A DNA stretch of 64,000 nt from Onchocerca volvulus (taxonomy: Eukaryota > Nematoda > Chromadorea > Rhabditida > Onchocercidae): positions 434,001 to 498,000 of the forward strand of contig HG738138.1 of NCBI GenBank assembly GCA_000499405.2, in the 5' to 3' direction. Shown piece after piece: positions 18,001 through 34,768 of this stretch. The notes under the pieces are model-generated. The model ran no database searches. It was not told the origin of the DNA and worked only from the letters and a program-made list of their open reading frames with translations. The position numbers and the translations under genes were made by a program. Numbering within the stretch: the first letter of the stretch is position 1; each line of letters begins with the position of its first letter.

Positions 18001-18317
18001 TTGTATATGAAATTAGTTTCGCTAATGAACAAGTTAGCCAGAGGAAACTAATTCAGTATACGAACATATTTATTGAGGCTAGTTAAGCTAAGCATATAAT
18101 CTATGGCAATAGAAACAGGAGAGAGGTAAAATTTTTCCATCAGTACTTAACTGTCTCATTTTTAGCTGTAAGAGATGTTTTGATTAACTTAGATCTAGTC
18201 ATTTTATGTTTTTTTTGCTTAGCTATCTAAAACTCACATTACATGCGCCATTTTTGTTGCTTATATGTAATGATACATTCTGAAAAATTAGCTGCTTGAT
18301 AGCTGGTTTCTGGAGAA
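15045..18317. other. Long spacer with unassigned short ORFs
   Basis: No gene could be supported. Three places are coding-like: minus 15665-15465 (Ser/Glu-rich then Lys-rich, SESESSSTRSIESVKK), minus 16395-16186 (MNKKKNMEEEEKTSFSEL, then LARYISDCDMII) and plus 17554-17790, a less AT-rich patch rich in Pro, His and Tyr. None shows an obvious family motif or a clear exon partner. A run of 18 A is at 17135-17152. Confidence 0.4.
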
Positions 18318-21300
18318 ATGTGGTGGTGGAAATGTTTTTCTGCTCTATTGGTTTTCGCTTGTTTAGTTGATAGTACGGAGTTGTCTTCTGATGACATTAC
18401 AATTTCCGTAGAACGACTGATTGATATATCTTCACAGGTCTCTTTTTAATTTGAATTTTAATTTCGATTTCTCATTTTCCTAGAATTTACCAGTCATTTA
18501 ATACAAGATTGTTTCCAATGAGAACATGACTGTTAGACAGGTCATCGGTTATGATTGGATCTCTGAACAAAGCTTCATAATTTAGAAAATCATTGCATTC
18601 AGTCTATTTCCTGATCAGCTTTTTTTTGTTGCAGTTGTTACAGCTAAATAGAGTTAAAGATAAAAAAATCAAAGGTGAGAACCTTTTCCACTGAAAGGAA
18701 CGAATCGTGCAGTATAAGCTTTGCTGCATTTTTCATTAGGTTAGTATACATCAAAGTATGGTTGTTGCTACAAATACTTATACATTTGAGTTTTCTTCCA
18801 GCTAGTAAAAGTAACCGTCAAATATGAAATAACAAATGATGGCAGCAAGGAAGTCAATAGTTTCGTACATTTAGTCCATGAAAAAGAATACTTGCGGCTT
18901 GCATATGTTTCTGCGACTGCTTCGAAAAAGGATACAAAATTAAAAGTATCGAATATTGAACGTGGGAAGTACAATATAAAAGAAGGATTTGTGGCCTACA
19001 AGGTTTCTGTTTCACTTTTCTAAAATTTTCGGTCACTCGATTGAATGTTATATGCTGTGAAAAGTAAATGAGAAAAGAAGTTATCAAAAAGTTTTTTTTG
19101 TAGATTGAATTGCTGAATATCATTCCCCCGAACGATAAATTTGTTGTTACCGTTGAGTACGAACTTACAGAATATTTGGAACCGCATCCAAAAAGAATCA
19201 CTCAGGCTGAATCGCAGTGGGTTTTTAATAAGTTGTTAGGGTTTTTGTTTTTGAAATATCGTTTCCTTACTCATACAACTCATTCAACTATAGATAATTT
19301 TTCCGTCAATCCCTATTTTATGGGACCGACAAAATTACAGCACATTTTAGTACTGTACATTATGTCTCAACTTTTTTCTGTGCTTATAGTGACGAATAAG
19401 GCTTTCATTGAAGCATCGATCACTTTAAACAAACTGAGCGATTGTTTCAGAGGAGAATTTTTTTCATTGTGATATCGTTGATTTTAAAACTTTTCCATCT
19501 AGATTTGCTATTTACAAAGGAAATGCACATGTTCCAAGTATTTATCCAGTGAAACAGGAAAAAACTGTGATACTTCTGCCTAGCGGAAAGCTTGAATCTC
19601 GTACAACAGTCTCACCAACATCAGTTGACGGTGGCAAAATAACATATGGTCCATATATAGACCAGAAACCGTATGCGGTGGTAAGATTTTTAGTTTATAT
19701 AGATATTAGTTACTTAGAGAACGAATTTTTCTAAGGTCTCGAATGTTTAAAATCCAAGCGCTAAAATCATAACTTCCTCGTTAAAATAATCATTTTGAAC
19801 TGTGAATTTGTTTCAGGCGGAAATCGTTGTACACTGTGAAAACAACACGCCGTTTGTTGTAGCAACTGATGTCTTGAGAGTGATTGAAGTTTCACATTGG
19901 GGTAATATTGCTGTGGAAGAAACGATTAGTATTGTTCATAAGGGAGCAGAATTAAAGGTATCCTTAATTTTGGTAATATTATGTTGAAGACTTTTGCAAA
20001 ACTTTCTAGTATTCAATTTCCAGGGTTCATTTTCGCGTCTTGAGTTCCAAATGGATCGAAGAGGCAATAAAAGACCAGTTGTAACTCAATATAAAGTATG
20101 TATTTTCCTAAATTTTGTGGATTTCAACTGTTCATATCATGTTTTCGTACTTTGTTAAATTAAAGAAATGATTGCAGACTTTGTTACCAGCATCAGCCAA
20201 AGATATTTATTATCGCGACGAAATTGGCAACATCTCTACTTCAGCTGTGCGAAAAATGACAGATGTTATTGAATTAATTGTACAACCTCGTTTTCCACTG
20301 TTTGGTGGATGGAAGACGGATTATGTACTCGGTTACAACGTTCCAGCTTATCAATATCTTTATTCATCAGGCAATAAATTTGCATTGAAGATGCGTATTG
20401 TCGATCATCTATTCGACGATGCTGTTATTGAGAATCTGAAGTTGAAAATTATACTACCAGAAGGGAGCAAGTGAGTGTTTACATTCCAAGTTTAATGCCG
20501 GTTTATGTTCTTTAGTTTTAGTCGAATAACTACAATTGTTGCAACTTTCTACTGAGTACTTTGTTTCCAGTAACTTCAAACTGACAACACCTTATCCAGT
20601 GACAAGACATCCGGATGAATTGCATTTCACATATCTGGACACTACTGGCCGCCCTGTTATCACAATCGAAAAAGATAATCTCGTCGATTTCCATATCCAA
20701 ATGTTCACTGTATGTTTTCTTAGATGGTTTTCTTAAGATTTTCACAGTTGTGCAAAGAATCATAGTAAGGTGGGAAAATAAATTTGACTCTGCATCTATG
20801 ATTGAAAGTGAAGAAATTCGCGATTTCTATCAATAAATAGACTGGAGAACCATTCTAATAGTCACTCCATAACAAACACTAAATTACGGAAAGATAATGT
20901 AATTTGTTCTAACATATTAGGTGTTTTTTGCAATGACATTTTGCAGTTGCATTATGAATTCGACCGCATGCAGCTTTGGAGAGAACCCTTTCTTGCTTGT
21001 GCCGCATTTGCGGCTTTGTTTCTTGTAGTCATCATATATGTCCGACTGGATTTCACAATCTCGCCCGTAAGCTATTCATTTTCATGTTTTTTTTTTTTTT
21101 TTTTTCTTTTTTTTGAGTTTTGCCTGCATATGAGATATGTATGTTCGACGATTCTTTTCCAAAAACCCCCATCTAAAAATGTCTTCTCAGTCGCAAACGG
21201 AAGACATTTACCATCCATAATTATTCCTTGGTCGGTTGCTTCCATGTTTATATTGGTCCTTAACAGTTTTACTGATAGGTAAGAAGGCAACAAATTGTCT

Positions 21301-22929
21301 TCTTCCACTTTTCATGCATTCCATTGCCTCTGTTATTATTTTCCGTCTATAAATCTTGTTAATTCAATCTTAAAATTAGATACTGGAAGTTTTATACATA
21401 CAACTATATATATTTTATATATGAAAATATATATGAACTATATATATTTTATATATAAAAAATATTTTTCAGGATGTTGCAACAGAAAGTCGCTTGCAAG
21501 CACAGGGCCAGGTGGAGCAACTAACAGATCTACATGCTGATCGATTAAAAATTTATGATCATTTTGCGGATGCTGTGAACAAACTCAAGAATTCTAAGGT
21601 CTTGTTTGTCTTCTCATGTTTTAAAGGTATATAAATAAAGACAAGTAGTAATATTGTAGTATATTTTATGTGGCATTGCTTTATAGCTAGGAAAAAATTG
21701 TTGCTATTACACATTTTCAGGATCTAGCCACATTTACAACAGCAAGAAAAAAGGCAGAAAATGATATGAAAAATATTGGACAAGCCATCGGTGATCTGCA
21801 GAGCGAATTGAAAGCTACAAATGCTGACATATCTGATAAAGTATTTGTTATTTCCGTCCCAACTTATTAGCGATTGCTGTATTTAAAAATGCAGTGGAAC
21901 TAGATATATTAAATTTTTTTTTTTTTCAAATAGGTATAATATTAATTTTTTTGATATTCAAAGTATTAATCATTCGAGTCCTGCTTTTCATTGATTCATT
22001 TCACTAAGATTTTATTTATTTCTTACATAAGGTAGAAAAAGTCTTATACTGTAAGCTGCCTTCTTAGTAATAAGTAAAAGCGGAAAAGTTACTCGAATCA
22101 ACTAGTATTTCTGGATTGCAATTTCAGTAATCATAGTCATTATTGATTTCAGCTGAATGAAGTCAATAAAATACACAAATTGACGATGGATGTTATAAAC
22201 AATTATTTGGGACAGGTAAGATTTTCGGAACACTTGAAGTAAGCAGTCCATACTAACATGGTTGAATTGTGCTGCTTTGATATTTTTGTTGATTGTTATG
22301 CTTTTTCTGTCATTGTGGATGTAGCAAAAAAGGTGAGTTTGCTAAAATGTTAACTAGAATCTCAGTGTACAGAAGTGTGAATGAAGTCTAAAATTTCAAG
22401 CGCATCATCTTCCCTCGGACATTAGTCGAATGGTAAGGAGCGGGGCAAAGATTTTCTTACTTGTTTTATTTGGACTGTGTTGCAATACCAAGAATATTTT
22501 CTGATAACAATGTCAAGCAGTCTCGATAACTTCACTACATATGTATCACTAGTGCTACTGGCATAGATCTTCGCATAAAATCTCATTTTGCCATCCTCAA
22601 ATTATTCCTTTCTTTTCACTGCTTAAACCATTGATTCGGACTGTTTGACTCAAGTTAGTGAAAGTATTCTGGTGTTCATCGAATTATGTGTATGTTCGAT
22701 TATGCTTCGATGCAAAACACTTATATTTACTCCACTGGAAGATGATTACAATTTTTTCTTTTTTTTTTTTTTTTTTTTCATCCAAATTTAAGGCGTCGCA
22801 TGATTTTAGGCGGAGCGCTTCGTTAAAGGACAGCTTTCTAAGGTGGCTTTCGCTGATGCAGAGAAGTCGTATACACAGAAGCTGAATGAAGCAAAGGAGA
22901 GAATGGATTCTATAATTTATGCTTTGTAG
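18318..22929 (+). CDS. RPN1: Ribophorin I, oligosaccharyltransferase subunit 1
   Basis: Type I membrane protein of the ER oligosaccharyltransferase, which transfers glycan to Asn of nascent proteins. Exons: 18318-18437, 18802-19002, 19104-19216, 19503-19680, 19817-19957, 20024-20095, 20178-20470, 20571-20709, 20947-21066, 21473-21598, 21721-21840, 22153-22215, 22810-22929; 601 aa, close to the human 607. Signal peptide [19 protein letters not shown]. Family motifs: [59 protein letters not shown]. One membrane segment ([12 protein letters not shown], about residues 434-451) precedes a cytosolic coiled coil rich in Gln, Lys and Ala. The exon 3/4 join (CA|A) restores the expected QFAIYKGN. BET1 follows 1.07 kb downstream on the same strand. 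Confidence 0.97.
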
Positions 22930-23997
22930 GTTACACATATGGACGGAAAATTTGAAATCGACGTTAGGTGCATCGACAATATAATTGATAAATTCATTCA
23001 AATGTTGTTTTCGGAAAGAGTTTTTTTCTAATGTTGAATACTTCACAAATTACTATCTCTTTTAACTTTGAAATGTTGCTGAAGCGTATTTTCTTGATTC
23101 TTTTCATCCTGATTGAGGTATGCAGAAATGTTGTGGTCAGAGTATAAATAATGAGTGAATGATTGTTGTATTTTTCGTTATCATTTATTCAGAATTTTGT
23201 TTGTTAAATTATTGGTCTTTTTTTCACTTTAAGATTAAAGTTTTCCACTTTAAAATTATTCTTATTTCTTGTAAAAGTTTATTAAGATTGTATCTGATTT
23301 CTTTGTTAGCTTATTGTTTTCGTTGCAAATCGATGATAAATAGCTCAATTAGCTTGGGATGTATTTCGGTGCAGTTTCTAAAATGTTGCAAAAAAATATG
23401 GTGTTAATCAGATTGTTTTTTTTTCCTTTATTAAATATAAATTTGACGTTCCTTTTTTTTTTTTTTACTAAACATAAGTTTGATGTTAGAAGTTTATTGT
23501 TGAACTAGGCTTGGAGTTTTCTATCACTTATTTTTTTGTTGTTATATTTGATCAATTGTAAGAGCAGAAATTTCATTAAATATTGAGTAATAATTTTGCG
23601 GTTAGTTTGTCTTCATATGCGGCTTCATGCATGATTCTTGCAAATTTTCTATTTATGGTAATTTGGAAACTTTTTGGACTAGTCCATTGTGGAATATTAA
23701 CATCCCGGATGCTACAGTTTAAAATTTCTCAGTATTGATTTGCAATTTATACGGTTAATGGATGATATGTATATGCTTTTCAAATACTGCTGTTGTAAGG
23801 AAGTTTTAAAGTTAGAAATTTTCTTAATGAAGTGTGAATATTGTGATGATATGGCAGAATTTTGGAGAAAGCATTAATAGTGGGCAGGTAATGATGCTTT
23901 CCTCTTGGTCTTGTTCTATCTGGATGATTTTTGCAATTTCAGATACTACTCGCTTTGTATTGTGAGAAAAGCTCCATTTATTTGGTGATATATTGGT
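22930..23997. other. Spacer and BET1 leader
   Basis: Holds the RPN1 3' UTR and the BET1 5' region. A donor-like gggcag|gtaatg at 23888 and an acceptor ttgcaatttcag at 23942 could mark a short 5' UTR intron or a spliced-leader acceptor. No coding sequence is supported. Confidence 0.5.
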
Positions 23998-24330
23998 ATG
24001 ACATATAGGGGAAGCAGTAATGGTATAAATGTGATGGGTGAAAGTAGCGATGGAACATTTATGGAACGTCGTAATGATGCGTTAGTTGAAAAGCTATCCG
24101 GAAAGGTGGCTGCATTGAAGAAGATAACAATAGCAATTGGTGATGATGTACGGGAACAGAATCGTTTGTTGAATGAAATGGAAACGGATTTCGATAGATC
24201 GAAAGGTTTACTTGGGTCAACGATGCGAAAGTTGAATCGAGTTGCTAAAGCTGGTGGCAAAAATTTGACATGTTATCTTGTCTTATTTGCATTGTTCGTC
24301 TTCTTGGTGATTTATTATTTGATTCGTTAG
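23998..24330 (+). CDS. BET1: BET1-type Qc-SNARE, intronless
   Basis: Golgi/ER vesicle SNARE acting in ER-to-Golgi fusion. It is a single uninterrupted 110-codon frame. The SNARE helix runs from about residue 26 to 83 (NDALVEKLSGKVAALKKI, REQNRLLNEMETDFDRSKG) with Gln54 near the zero layer, followed by a C-terminal membrane anchor (YLVLFALFVFLVIYYLIR). Length and layout match animal BET1 (about 118 aa). Start at 23998 is the first ATG after the acceptor at 23942. Lack of introns is unusual beside its intron-rich neighbours; the frame is intact with no A tail, so a dead retrocopy is unlikely. It lies downstream of RPN1 on the same strand; co-transcription is possible but the gap is long for an operon. 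Confidence 0.93.
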   Translation: MTYRGSSNGINVMGESSDGTFMERRNDALVEKLSGKVAALKKITIAIGDDVREQNRLLNEMETDFDRSKGLLGSTMRKLNRVAKAGGKNLTCYLVLFALFVFLVIYYLIR

Positions 24331-25396
24331 TCCAAATTATGAAAATATATAGAATGATAATCTGTTTCATTGTTTCTTTTCTTTTTGTAATTGTTTTTCT
24401 TTTTTCCTTTGATTTCACTTAATGTTTCTTTCGAGTTCTACTGTCGCGTCTTCTGAATATTAGGTAGTTTTATGGCTAAAAGTATGTTTTCTGTGATATG
24501 AAAAAATACTATTTTAAATATATATGATAAATTGCTGGATATAACAGACAACAGGCAGCTGTTTGGAGAAATTTCAAATCATAGTTTACGATAGTTTTAC
24601 GTAGATATGTGACTCCTGTGCTGAATTCTACGTTCAACTGCATTTAAGGATTTCCCATCCAGTTGGCTAATTTTTGTTATATTTTTCAAAAGAGACTTCG
24701 TTCTGTCAGAATGTGTCCAAACACAGATGTGCACTTATCTGTTGTATCGTTTGTTAATATTTCAATTTTCCGAGGTATATTTATAGTTTGCATTTTTAAA
24801 CGAAAGAAGGTTTTTCTTTTGCAAATCGAAGTTAACAAGTACAATAATGTTCTTGAACTACATGTTTAATTCTGACTTATTCAATTCATTTATCGCCATT
24901 TTGGAAATTTTATTCGGTTAATCTCATTATTAATCGATTAACTTCATTATCAACAGGAAATTGAATGGTTTCAGTTCTTTGCATCATTTTGCTGATTACA
25001 AAGGTAATAAAGGATGGAGGAATGTCTCTGATTCTTCGTACAATTTTTGGAAACAATTTTTAATGAATAAGCGAAGATTGTTGATACTTGCTTAATGAAT
25101 TGACTCGAAATTTTAATTTTTTTAACTATTCTATTACTAGAAAAATATTCAGATCGGTCACTCCACTGGAAATAATTTTCAGAATGCGCGACGAAAAAGG
25201 TGCTGGCAAAAGCAAACGACTTCGTTCAAATTTCTCGTAACATATTTGTTCTGTGTAATTCAAATATTCCTTGCCAATTAGGTAGTATTAGGTTTGGGTT
25301 TCAGATAATTAATTTTTGCTTAATCGGTTTTTAATGGAGGTATTATTGCAATGTATTATTATTATTATTGCATCTTTGAACACATCCATGTGCTAG

Positions 25397-25480
25397 TGTT
25401 CCATAGAAACTGTTAGCAATATGGGTGTAGTTGCGACAAAGATAAATTCGTCTTTTCCAGTGCTAAGTTACCATAGAAAC
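25397..25480 (+). promoter_or_regulatory. Paired RFX / X-box-like motifs
   Basis: GTTACCATAGAAAC at 25467-25480 fits the nematode X-box consensus RYYNYY-WW-RRNRAC at every position. TGTTCCATAGAAAC at 25397-25410 shares the right half and mismatches two left positions. Both sit in a common 20-bp word starting TGCTA, so they may be copies of each other. X-boxes usually lie within a few hundred bases of the start of ciliary genes, but no such gene was recognised here. Confidence 0.35.
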
Positions 25481-26129
25481 ACACAAATAAATATAATCGA
25501 TGATCTTGTCAAGCAACTGCTGGAAGGGTCTCGTCCAATTCTTAATTTTTAATTTTGTGACATGAGCTAACAATCTTACTCCGCCAATTTCCTGTTTCAT
25601 GTAGTTTCAAGCAATGTTATACTTAACTTGACGACTGAAAATGCATATATACTGATTTCCATACAAAATTCGTTTAACTTTATTAAATAACTATTATTCT
25701 CTGCGAACTTATTGATGTATTTTAGACTGAACCTCAATTGAACATATGAAATTTTTACTTTTATTAGTTGGTAATAAGGCATTTAACTGATTTCATATCA
25801 GATATGTTGATGTATTGGGCGTAATCATATTTATTCATCCCGTATATTTATAAGTTCATGATGTGAATTATACTTTTGACCAAGTCTTTATATTCACTTG
25901 CTATCAAGTATATCTATCGACTGGAACGTCTTAATCATTCCCAGATAATAGTGGAATTCGTCACACTGATGGCCCAATTAAATTCGACAAACTAAAATTA
26001 ACGATCTCAATCTTGAGGTGATTGTTGGAACTTTAGGTTTAATTTAATTGAGAGAATTTAATTAAAACCATCATATTTGGTAGTACTAGTAAGATTTATT
26101 GAGAGTAACCTTCTATTGACTTTTTGTAA

Positions 26130-26368
26130 TTACAGAGATTTTTGCGAGCAGTGGTATCCTTCCCTAACTTTGCAAGAATGATAAAATCTACTAATACCGT
26201 ACAAAATTTGAAATAGCAACCGCCTAACGAAATAGTCTCTCCATTTCACATAATCTTGTGCATGAACAGCGGCTAGTCCTGAGATCCGAGAAGGCCTTAG
26301 GACAAAATTCGGGTATTCCTCATTGTCATGTTTCTGTTGAGTGGACTGAGCAGATTCGACTGATTGAA
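26130..26368 (-). CDS. Possible small or partial ORF of unknown function
   Basis: An open minus-strand stretch after an acceptor (tttttttcag|ttcaatcag) encoding about 79 residues, first acidic/Gln-rich and then basic and aromatic, ending HCSQKSL. No upstream exon or start was established and no family was recognised. It may be a terminal exon of an unseen gene or chance. Confidence 0.2.
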
Positions 26369-26452
26369 CTGAAAAAAAGACTTTAGGTTTACTCATTAGT
26401 TAAGTTCTACGGAATCTGTTCTCATCCTAAAACATTCTAAGAAAGCTATCTT

Positions 26453-26549
26453 CATCCTAAAATCATTCTTTCTAATTAAGACATGTCACATAAGGAACAT
26501 TCATGTAATCTATATGCATCCTAAAATCATTCTTTCTAATTAGGACATA
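26453..26549. repeat. Direct repeat, 32-bp unit spaced 65 bp
   Basis: Two copies of a 32-bp word beginning CATCCTAAAATCATTC at 26453-26484 and 26518-26549, differing at about one base. A shorter relative (catcctaaaacattct) starts at 26422. Probably a small local tandem duplication. Confidence 0.8.
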
Positions 26550-26846
26550 TGAGATTATATGGTGTAAATAATACTGATCCCGACATTTGATCAAGACTTA
26601 TTGTAATTTTTCCTCTGTTTTCCTGCTCAGCGCTGTAACTGTCATAGTCGATAACGTAACAATCCGGAATCCTTTTTTACTCTTGTTTAGCCGTAGCCCA
26701 TGTTTAAGAATAAATCAACTTCACATCCTCAATATTAACACTGTGCGCATAATTTTCAAAGTTTGAATAGAGCCAATTTGCGTGTATTGCTTCCTAAAAA
26801 ATGTGCACTTCATTTGTAACTAATTTCTATAATTTATAGCAGGGTT

Positions 26847-31505
<4,659 letters not shown>

Positions 31506-32330
31506 AGTACGGTGAAGTCTGCTGAATAACGCGATTCACTGCAGTTTTAAAATTTTTTACCGTTGCAGTAAAATTGTTGGATTTTTCTCTCAGTTTTTTT
31601 GTATAACGTAGATTTGTTAAGAATTGTAATTTTCCTTTTAATAATTGTTGGTTTCATGATTCTCTTGAAAGGTTTTGAGTTGTGGAATAGCGTATTGGGA
31701 AAAGCAATATCTTTAGATGAAGTCTGTTCGTTTATTTATAATGTTATTGTGTCATTCTCTTAATATATTCTCAGCGATTTCTATTTCATTTAATATAGTA
31801 TTATTTGTTTGGATTGTGCTTCTTTCTCCTTCTCTTTTTCTTTTTTCACAATGACTAAAATTTTTACTTTTATCTGAATTGGTTTACCTCTATTATTCAT
31901 CAAATTTAGTAATAAGTTTAGAATATGTGTTGTTGCTGATTTTGTTATGTTCATGTGTTATCCACCTTTACAATTAAAGTGCATTCCACTTCAGATTATC
32001 ATGTGTTTCATTTGATAAAAACCGATCATTATATCACTTTAAGCACAATTATTCAGGATTGCTGATCTCATATACCGTAAGAAAGTTGAAATATAAATTG
32101 CTCTCATTGCCCCCATGAATAGCAAGTAAAGAAAAACATTGATAAGCCAAGCAAAGGGGACTAGAATAAATGGTATTGAAATGGTTATAATGCTGGAAGT
32201 CGGTTGCATATCGTTGTCTTGACACATTAAGATTTTAAGGTTTTTATGTGACAAGTTAGACGTGTTGTTTATTAAGTCGCTTGCTTCGTGCTGACTTTAA
32301 TTCTTAGAAATTATAAAAAGATTTGGAAGG
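31506..32330. other. IMPDH-PUSL1 spacer
   Basis: No coding sequence is supported. A short minus frame at 32254-32039 is probably chance. The 3' splice site aattcttag at 32307, 23 nt before the next ATG, suggests trans-splicing of the downstream gene. Confidence 0.5.
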
Positions 32331-33545
32331 ATGTGCGGAAATGAAGCATTTCGGTATTTGCTGTGGGCATCCTATGATGGTGCTCGATTTATGTCCATTG
32401 CTAATGGAAGTATCAATCATAGTGTGCTCAGTTTTCTGAAGACACTCGTGCGAGGAACTTTTCCAAATACTGGGAAGCAGCTAAAAATGTCGCCATCAAG
32501 CAGGTTTGTCGTCTGTCAATACTCCACACAAATTCAGCGATTTTAGGAGATGTTGCGAATATAGCTCAGTAATCCCTACTTAGAAGTCTTGAAAAATTTT
32601 TTTGCGAAGTTATTCAAGCCGGACGTAACTAATTTAGAACTGATGCGGGAGTACATGCAATGCGAAACGCTTTTATCATGCAAATTCCCATTGGAAATGC
32701 GGATGAAGACAAAATTAGCATACTAAATGACTGGAATCATAGGATTAATGAATCCATCGGTGCATCATTACGTGTTTTGGATTTTCATACTGTCTCAAAA
32801 GGTTTCTGTTCGAGGAGAAATGTTTCCTACAGGTATGTCAGCTTTCTGTTTCGCTTAGTGAAATTTGATAGAAAATAATGGATAACAAAAAAAGGTAAAC
32901 GAATTTTCTTGAATAATTTTATTTACATTGGTTTTTAAGTCTAAATGATGAATAGTTTGGAGTGTTATGAATTTCTATAGTGTAATTAGACGAAATGTGG
33001 TGTTATAGAAAATACAAATATCGATTAGCCATGGCAGAAAATGAGGAAGAATGGTTGAAAAGTACAGAACAACCGTTGTTGTGGCAATTTGCCGAAAGGC
33101 CGTATATGTGGTTCTTGCCGAATGGGTTTGATATCCGGAAGGCTGAAGACGCATGTTCCTTATTCCAAGTGAATTTTTGACCTATCTTTCATCTTTATCA
33201 TTTTTGAGCCATTAACTCTATGGTATTCATTGCAGTACAATCTCACACATTTTGTTTTAAACTCAGAAATAGTGCTTTTCCTTTTCATGGCACCCATGAT
33301 ATGGCGTCATTCATGAAATATCCGCTACGTAATCGCTTAAGGACTGATAGTCGCACTCCGACGATGAGACATATGTTACATGTTGGCATTTCTGGCGGTA
33401 AGTATGTTTTTTATATGCATCGTTAATCTTTTTATTTTACTGGAAAATTCTTGGAACTGATTTTGTAATAAAATATATAAGAAGGCGATGTTTTGCAATC
33501 ATTCATCATACGTTGAAATAGCTACGGTTTAAACAAGAAATTCTC

Positions 33546-33587
<42 letters not shown>

Positions 33588-33918
33588 AAAAAGTTGTCCT
33601 TTCAAGTTATTCTAATGCTTGGTGTAATACGCAGCTAAATTTTTCCTATGTTTCTAAAACATTTCGAAGTTATTTGTTAACTCGCTAACAACACATTGAA
33701 TTAATCTTGGATCAAATGTTTTTTGATCAGGATAACTAGACCAAATCAGAAAATTGAGTTTTGCAGGCGAAAGTCGTTTTGGGAATACTAATGGTTTCAA
33801 TTTGATCGATATTAATGTTATTTCAAGATCTTTTTTGCGATCACAAGTAAGTGATGTCTCCACATTTCTAAGGTCGGAAAAAGAAGGGTTATATGAAATT
33901 TATGGTCTGTAGCATTTG

Positions 33919-33971
<53 letters not shown>

Positions 33972-34455
33972 TATAAAGTAGGAGTCTAAATTAAAGGGAA
34001 AAACTCGATGAGATGAACTGAACGGCGAGTTTCATAAGCAGGCAATTTATGCATACGACCAAAGTATCTCATCATAAAGAAAATACTGTCGCCCAGATCA
34101 CTTTGAAGGACCTGACATTTCGGAATAGAATATGATAAGTTGTGCTAACAACTTCCTAATTTGCTGTATTTTGCTTTAAATGATTGTAAAATATCGACAT
34201 TATTTTTAGATAAGACATATGGTATGCGCCATTGTCGAGCATGCTTATGGACGTTTGCATCGGGAACGTTTGATATGGTTTCTCAACAATCCAAATCCTG
34301 AAAATTTCCATCATTTCGGTATGGTGGCAGCACCACCCCAAGGATTGTTCCTAGAAGATGTTGTGTATGACGAACGAATGTTTATTAATCCCATACCGTA
34401 CCATTACCATAGTTGGGATGAAATGGATAAAATGCTTTATGATGAATCGTTTTGA
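32331..34455 (+). CDS. PUSL1: tRNA pseudouridine synthase, TruA/PUSL1 type
   Basis: Isomerises uridine to pseudouridine in tRNA-like substrates. Exons: 32331-32503, 32638-32832, 33009-33168, about 33289-33397, 33767-33846, 34210-34455; 320 aa. Key motifs: RYLLWASYDGARF at the N-terminus, SSRTDAGVHA with catalytic Asp60 formed across the exon 1/2 join, YRKYKYRLA, GTHDMASF, and SFLRSQIRHMVCAIVEHA, all as in TruA. The exon 3/4 join is odd: the frame demands a start at 33289 (after ...CTTTTCAT), where there is no AG. A canonical alternative (donor 33155, acceptor 33235) also keeps frame but inserts an unlike peptide. Otherwise intact, so probably functional, though a damaged splice site is possible. 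AATAAA at 34499. Confidence 0.9.
33548..33584. repeat. (TA)n microsatellite in PUSL1 intron 4
   Basis: About 18 TA units in the intron between exons 4 and 5 of the pseudouridine synthase gene. Confidence 0.95.
33923..33969. repeat. (TA)n microsatellite in PUSL1 intron 5
   Basis: About 23 TA units in the next intron of the same gene. Being self-complementary, it could extrude as a cruciform or pair with the copy at 33548. Confidence 0.95.
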
Positions 34456-34458
34456 TAA

Positions 34459-34512
34459 ATCATGTCTTTATCCCACATATAAAATATGTCATGTATAGAA
34501 TAAAGACATGAT
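34459..34512 (+). promoter_or_regulatory. Hairpin over the PUSL1 poly(A) signal
   Basis: ATCATGTCTTTAT (34459-34471) and ATAAAGACATGAT (34500-34512) are perfect 13-bp inverted repeats with a 28-nt loop, starting right after the stop codon. The AATAAA at 34499-34504 lies largely inside the right arm, so folding of the RNA could hide it. This is a structural observation; a regulatory role is inferred. Confidence 0.5.
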
Positions 34513-34768
34513 AAGGAAGAGTTTTTATCAATAAGCTCTCTGTTTAAATGTATTGAAATCCGTTTTCCATTGATGAGCAATCACTGTACCGTTACCATGG
34601 ATGAGCTATCTGAGATGAACCATCACTTTCTTTCGAAATTTCTGAAATATTTTGCTGAAATGGTTGATGCGGGAATCTCAAAATGCTGAAATATAATGTT
34701 GAAATATTTTTGTTCATCCAAAATATCTTGTAATAATTTGTTTATGATAACCATCACGCACTGACAAA

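Larger units (their letters stand above)
24331..26846. other. Spacer between BET1 and IMPDH
   Basis: No gene is firmly supported. It contains a pair of X-box-like motifs (25397-25410, 25467-25480), a minus-strand 88-codon frame at 26396-26130 with an acceptor-like tttttttcag inside it (SVESAQSTQQKHDNEEYPN, then YVKWRDYFVRRLLFQ), and a 65-bp-spaced repeat at 26453-26549. Confidence 0.5.
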
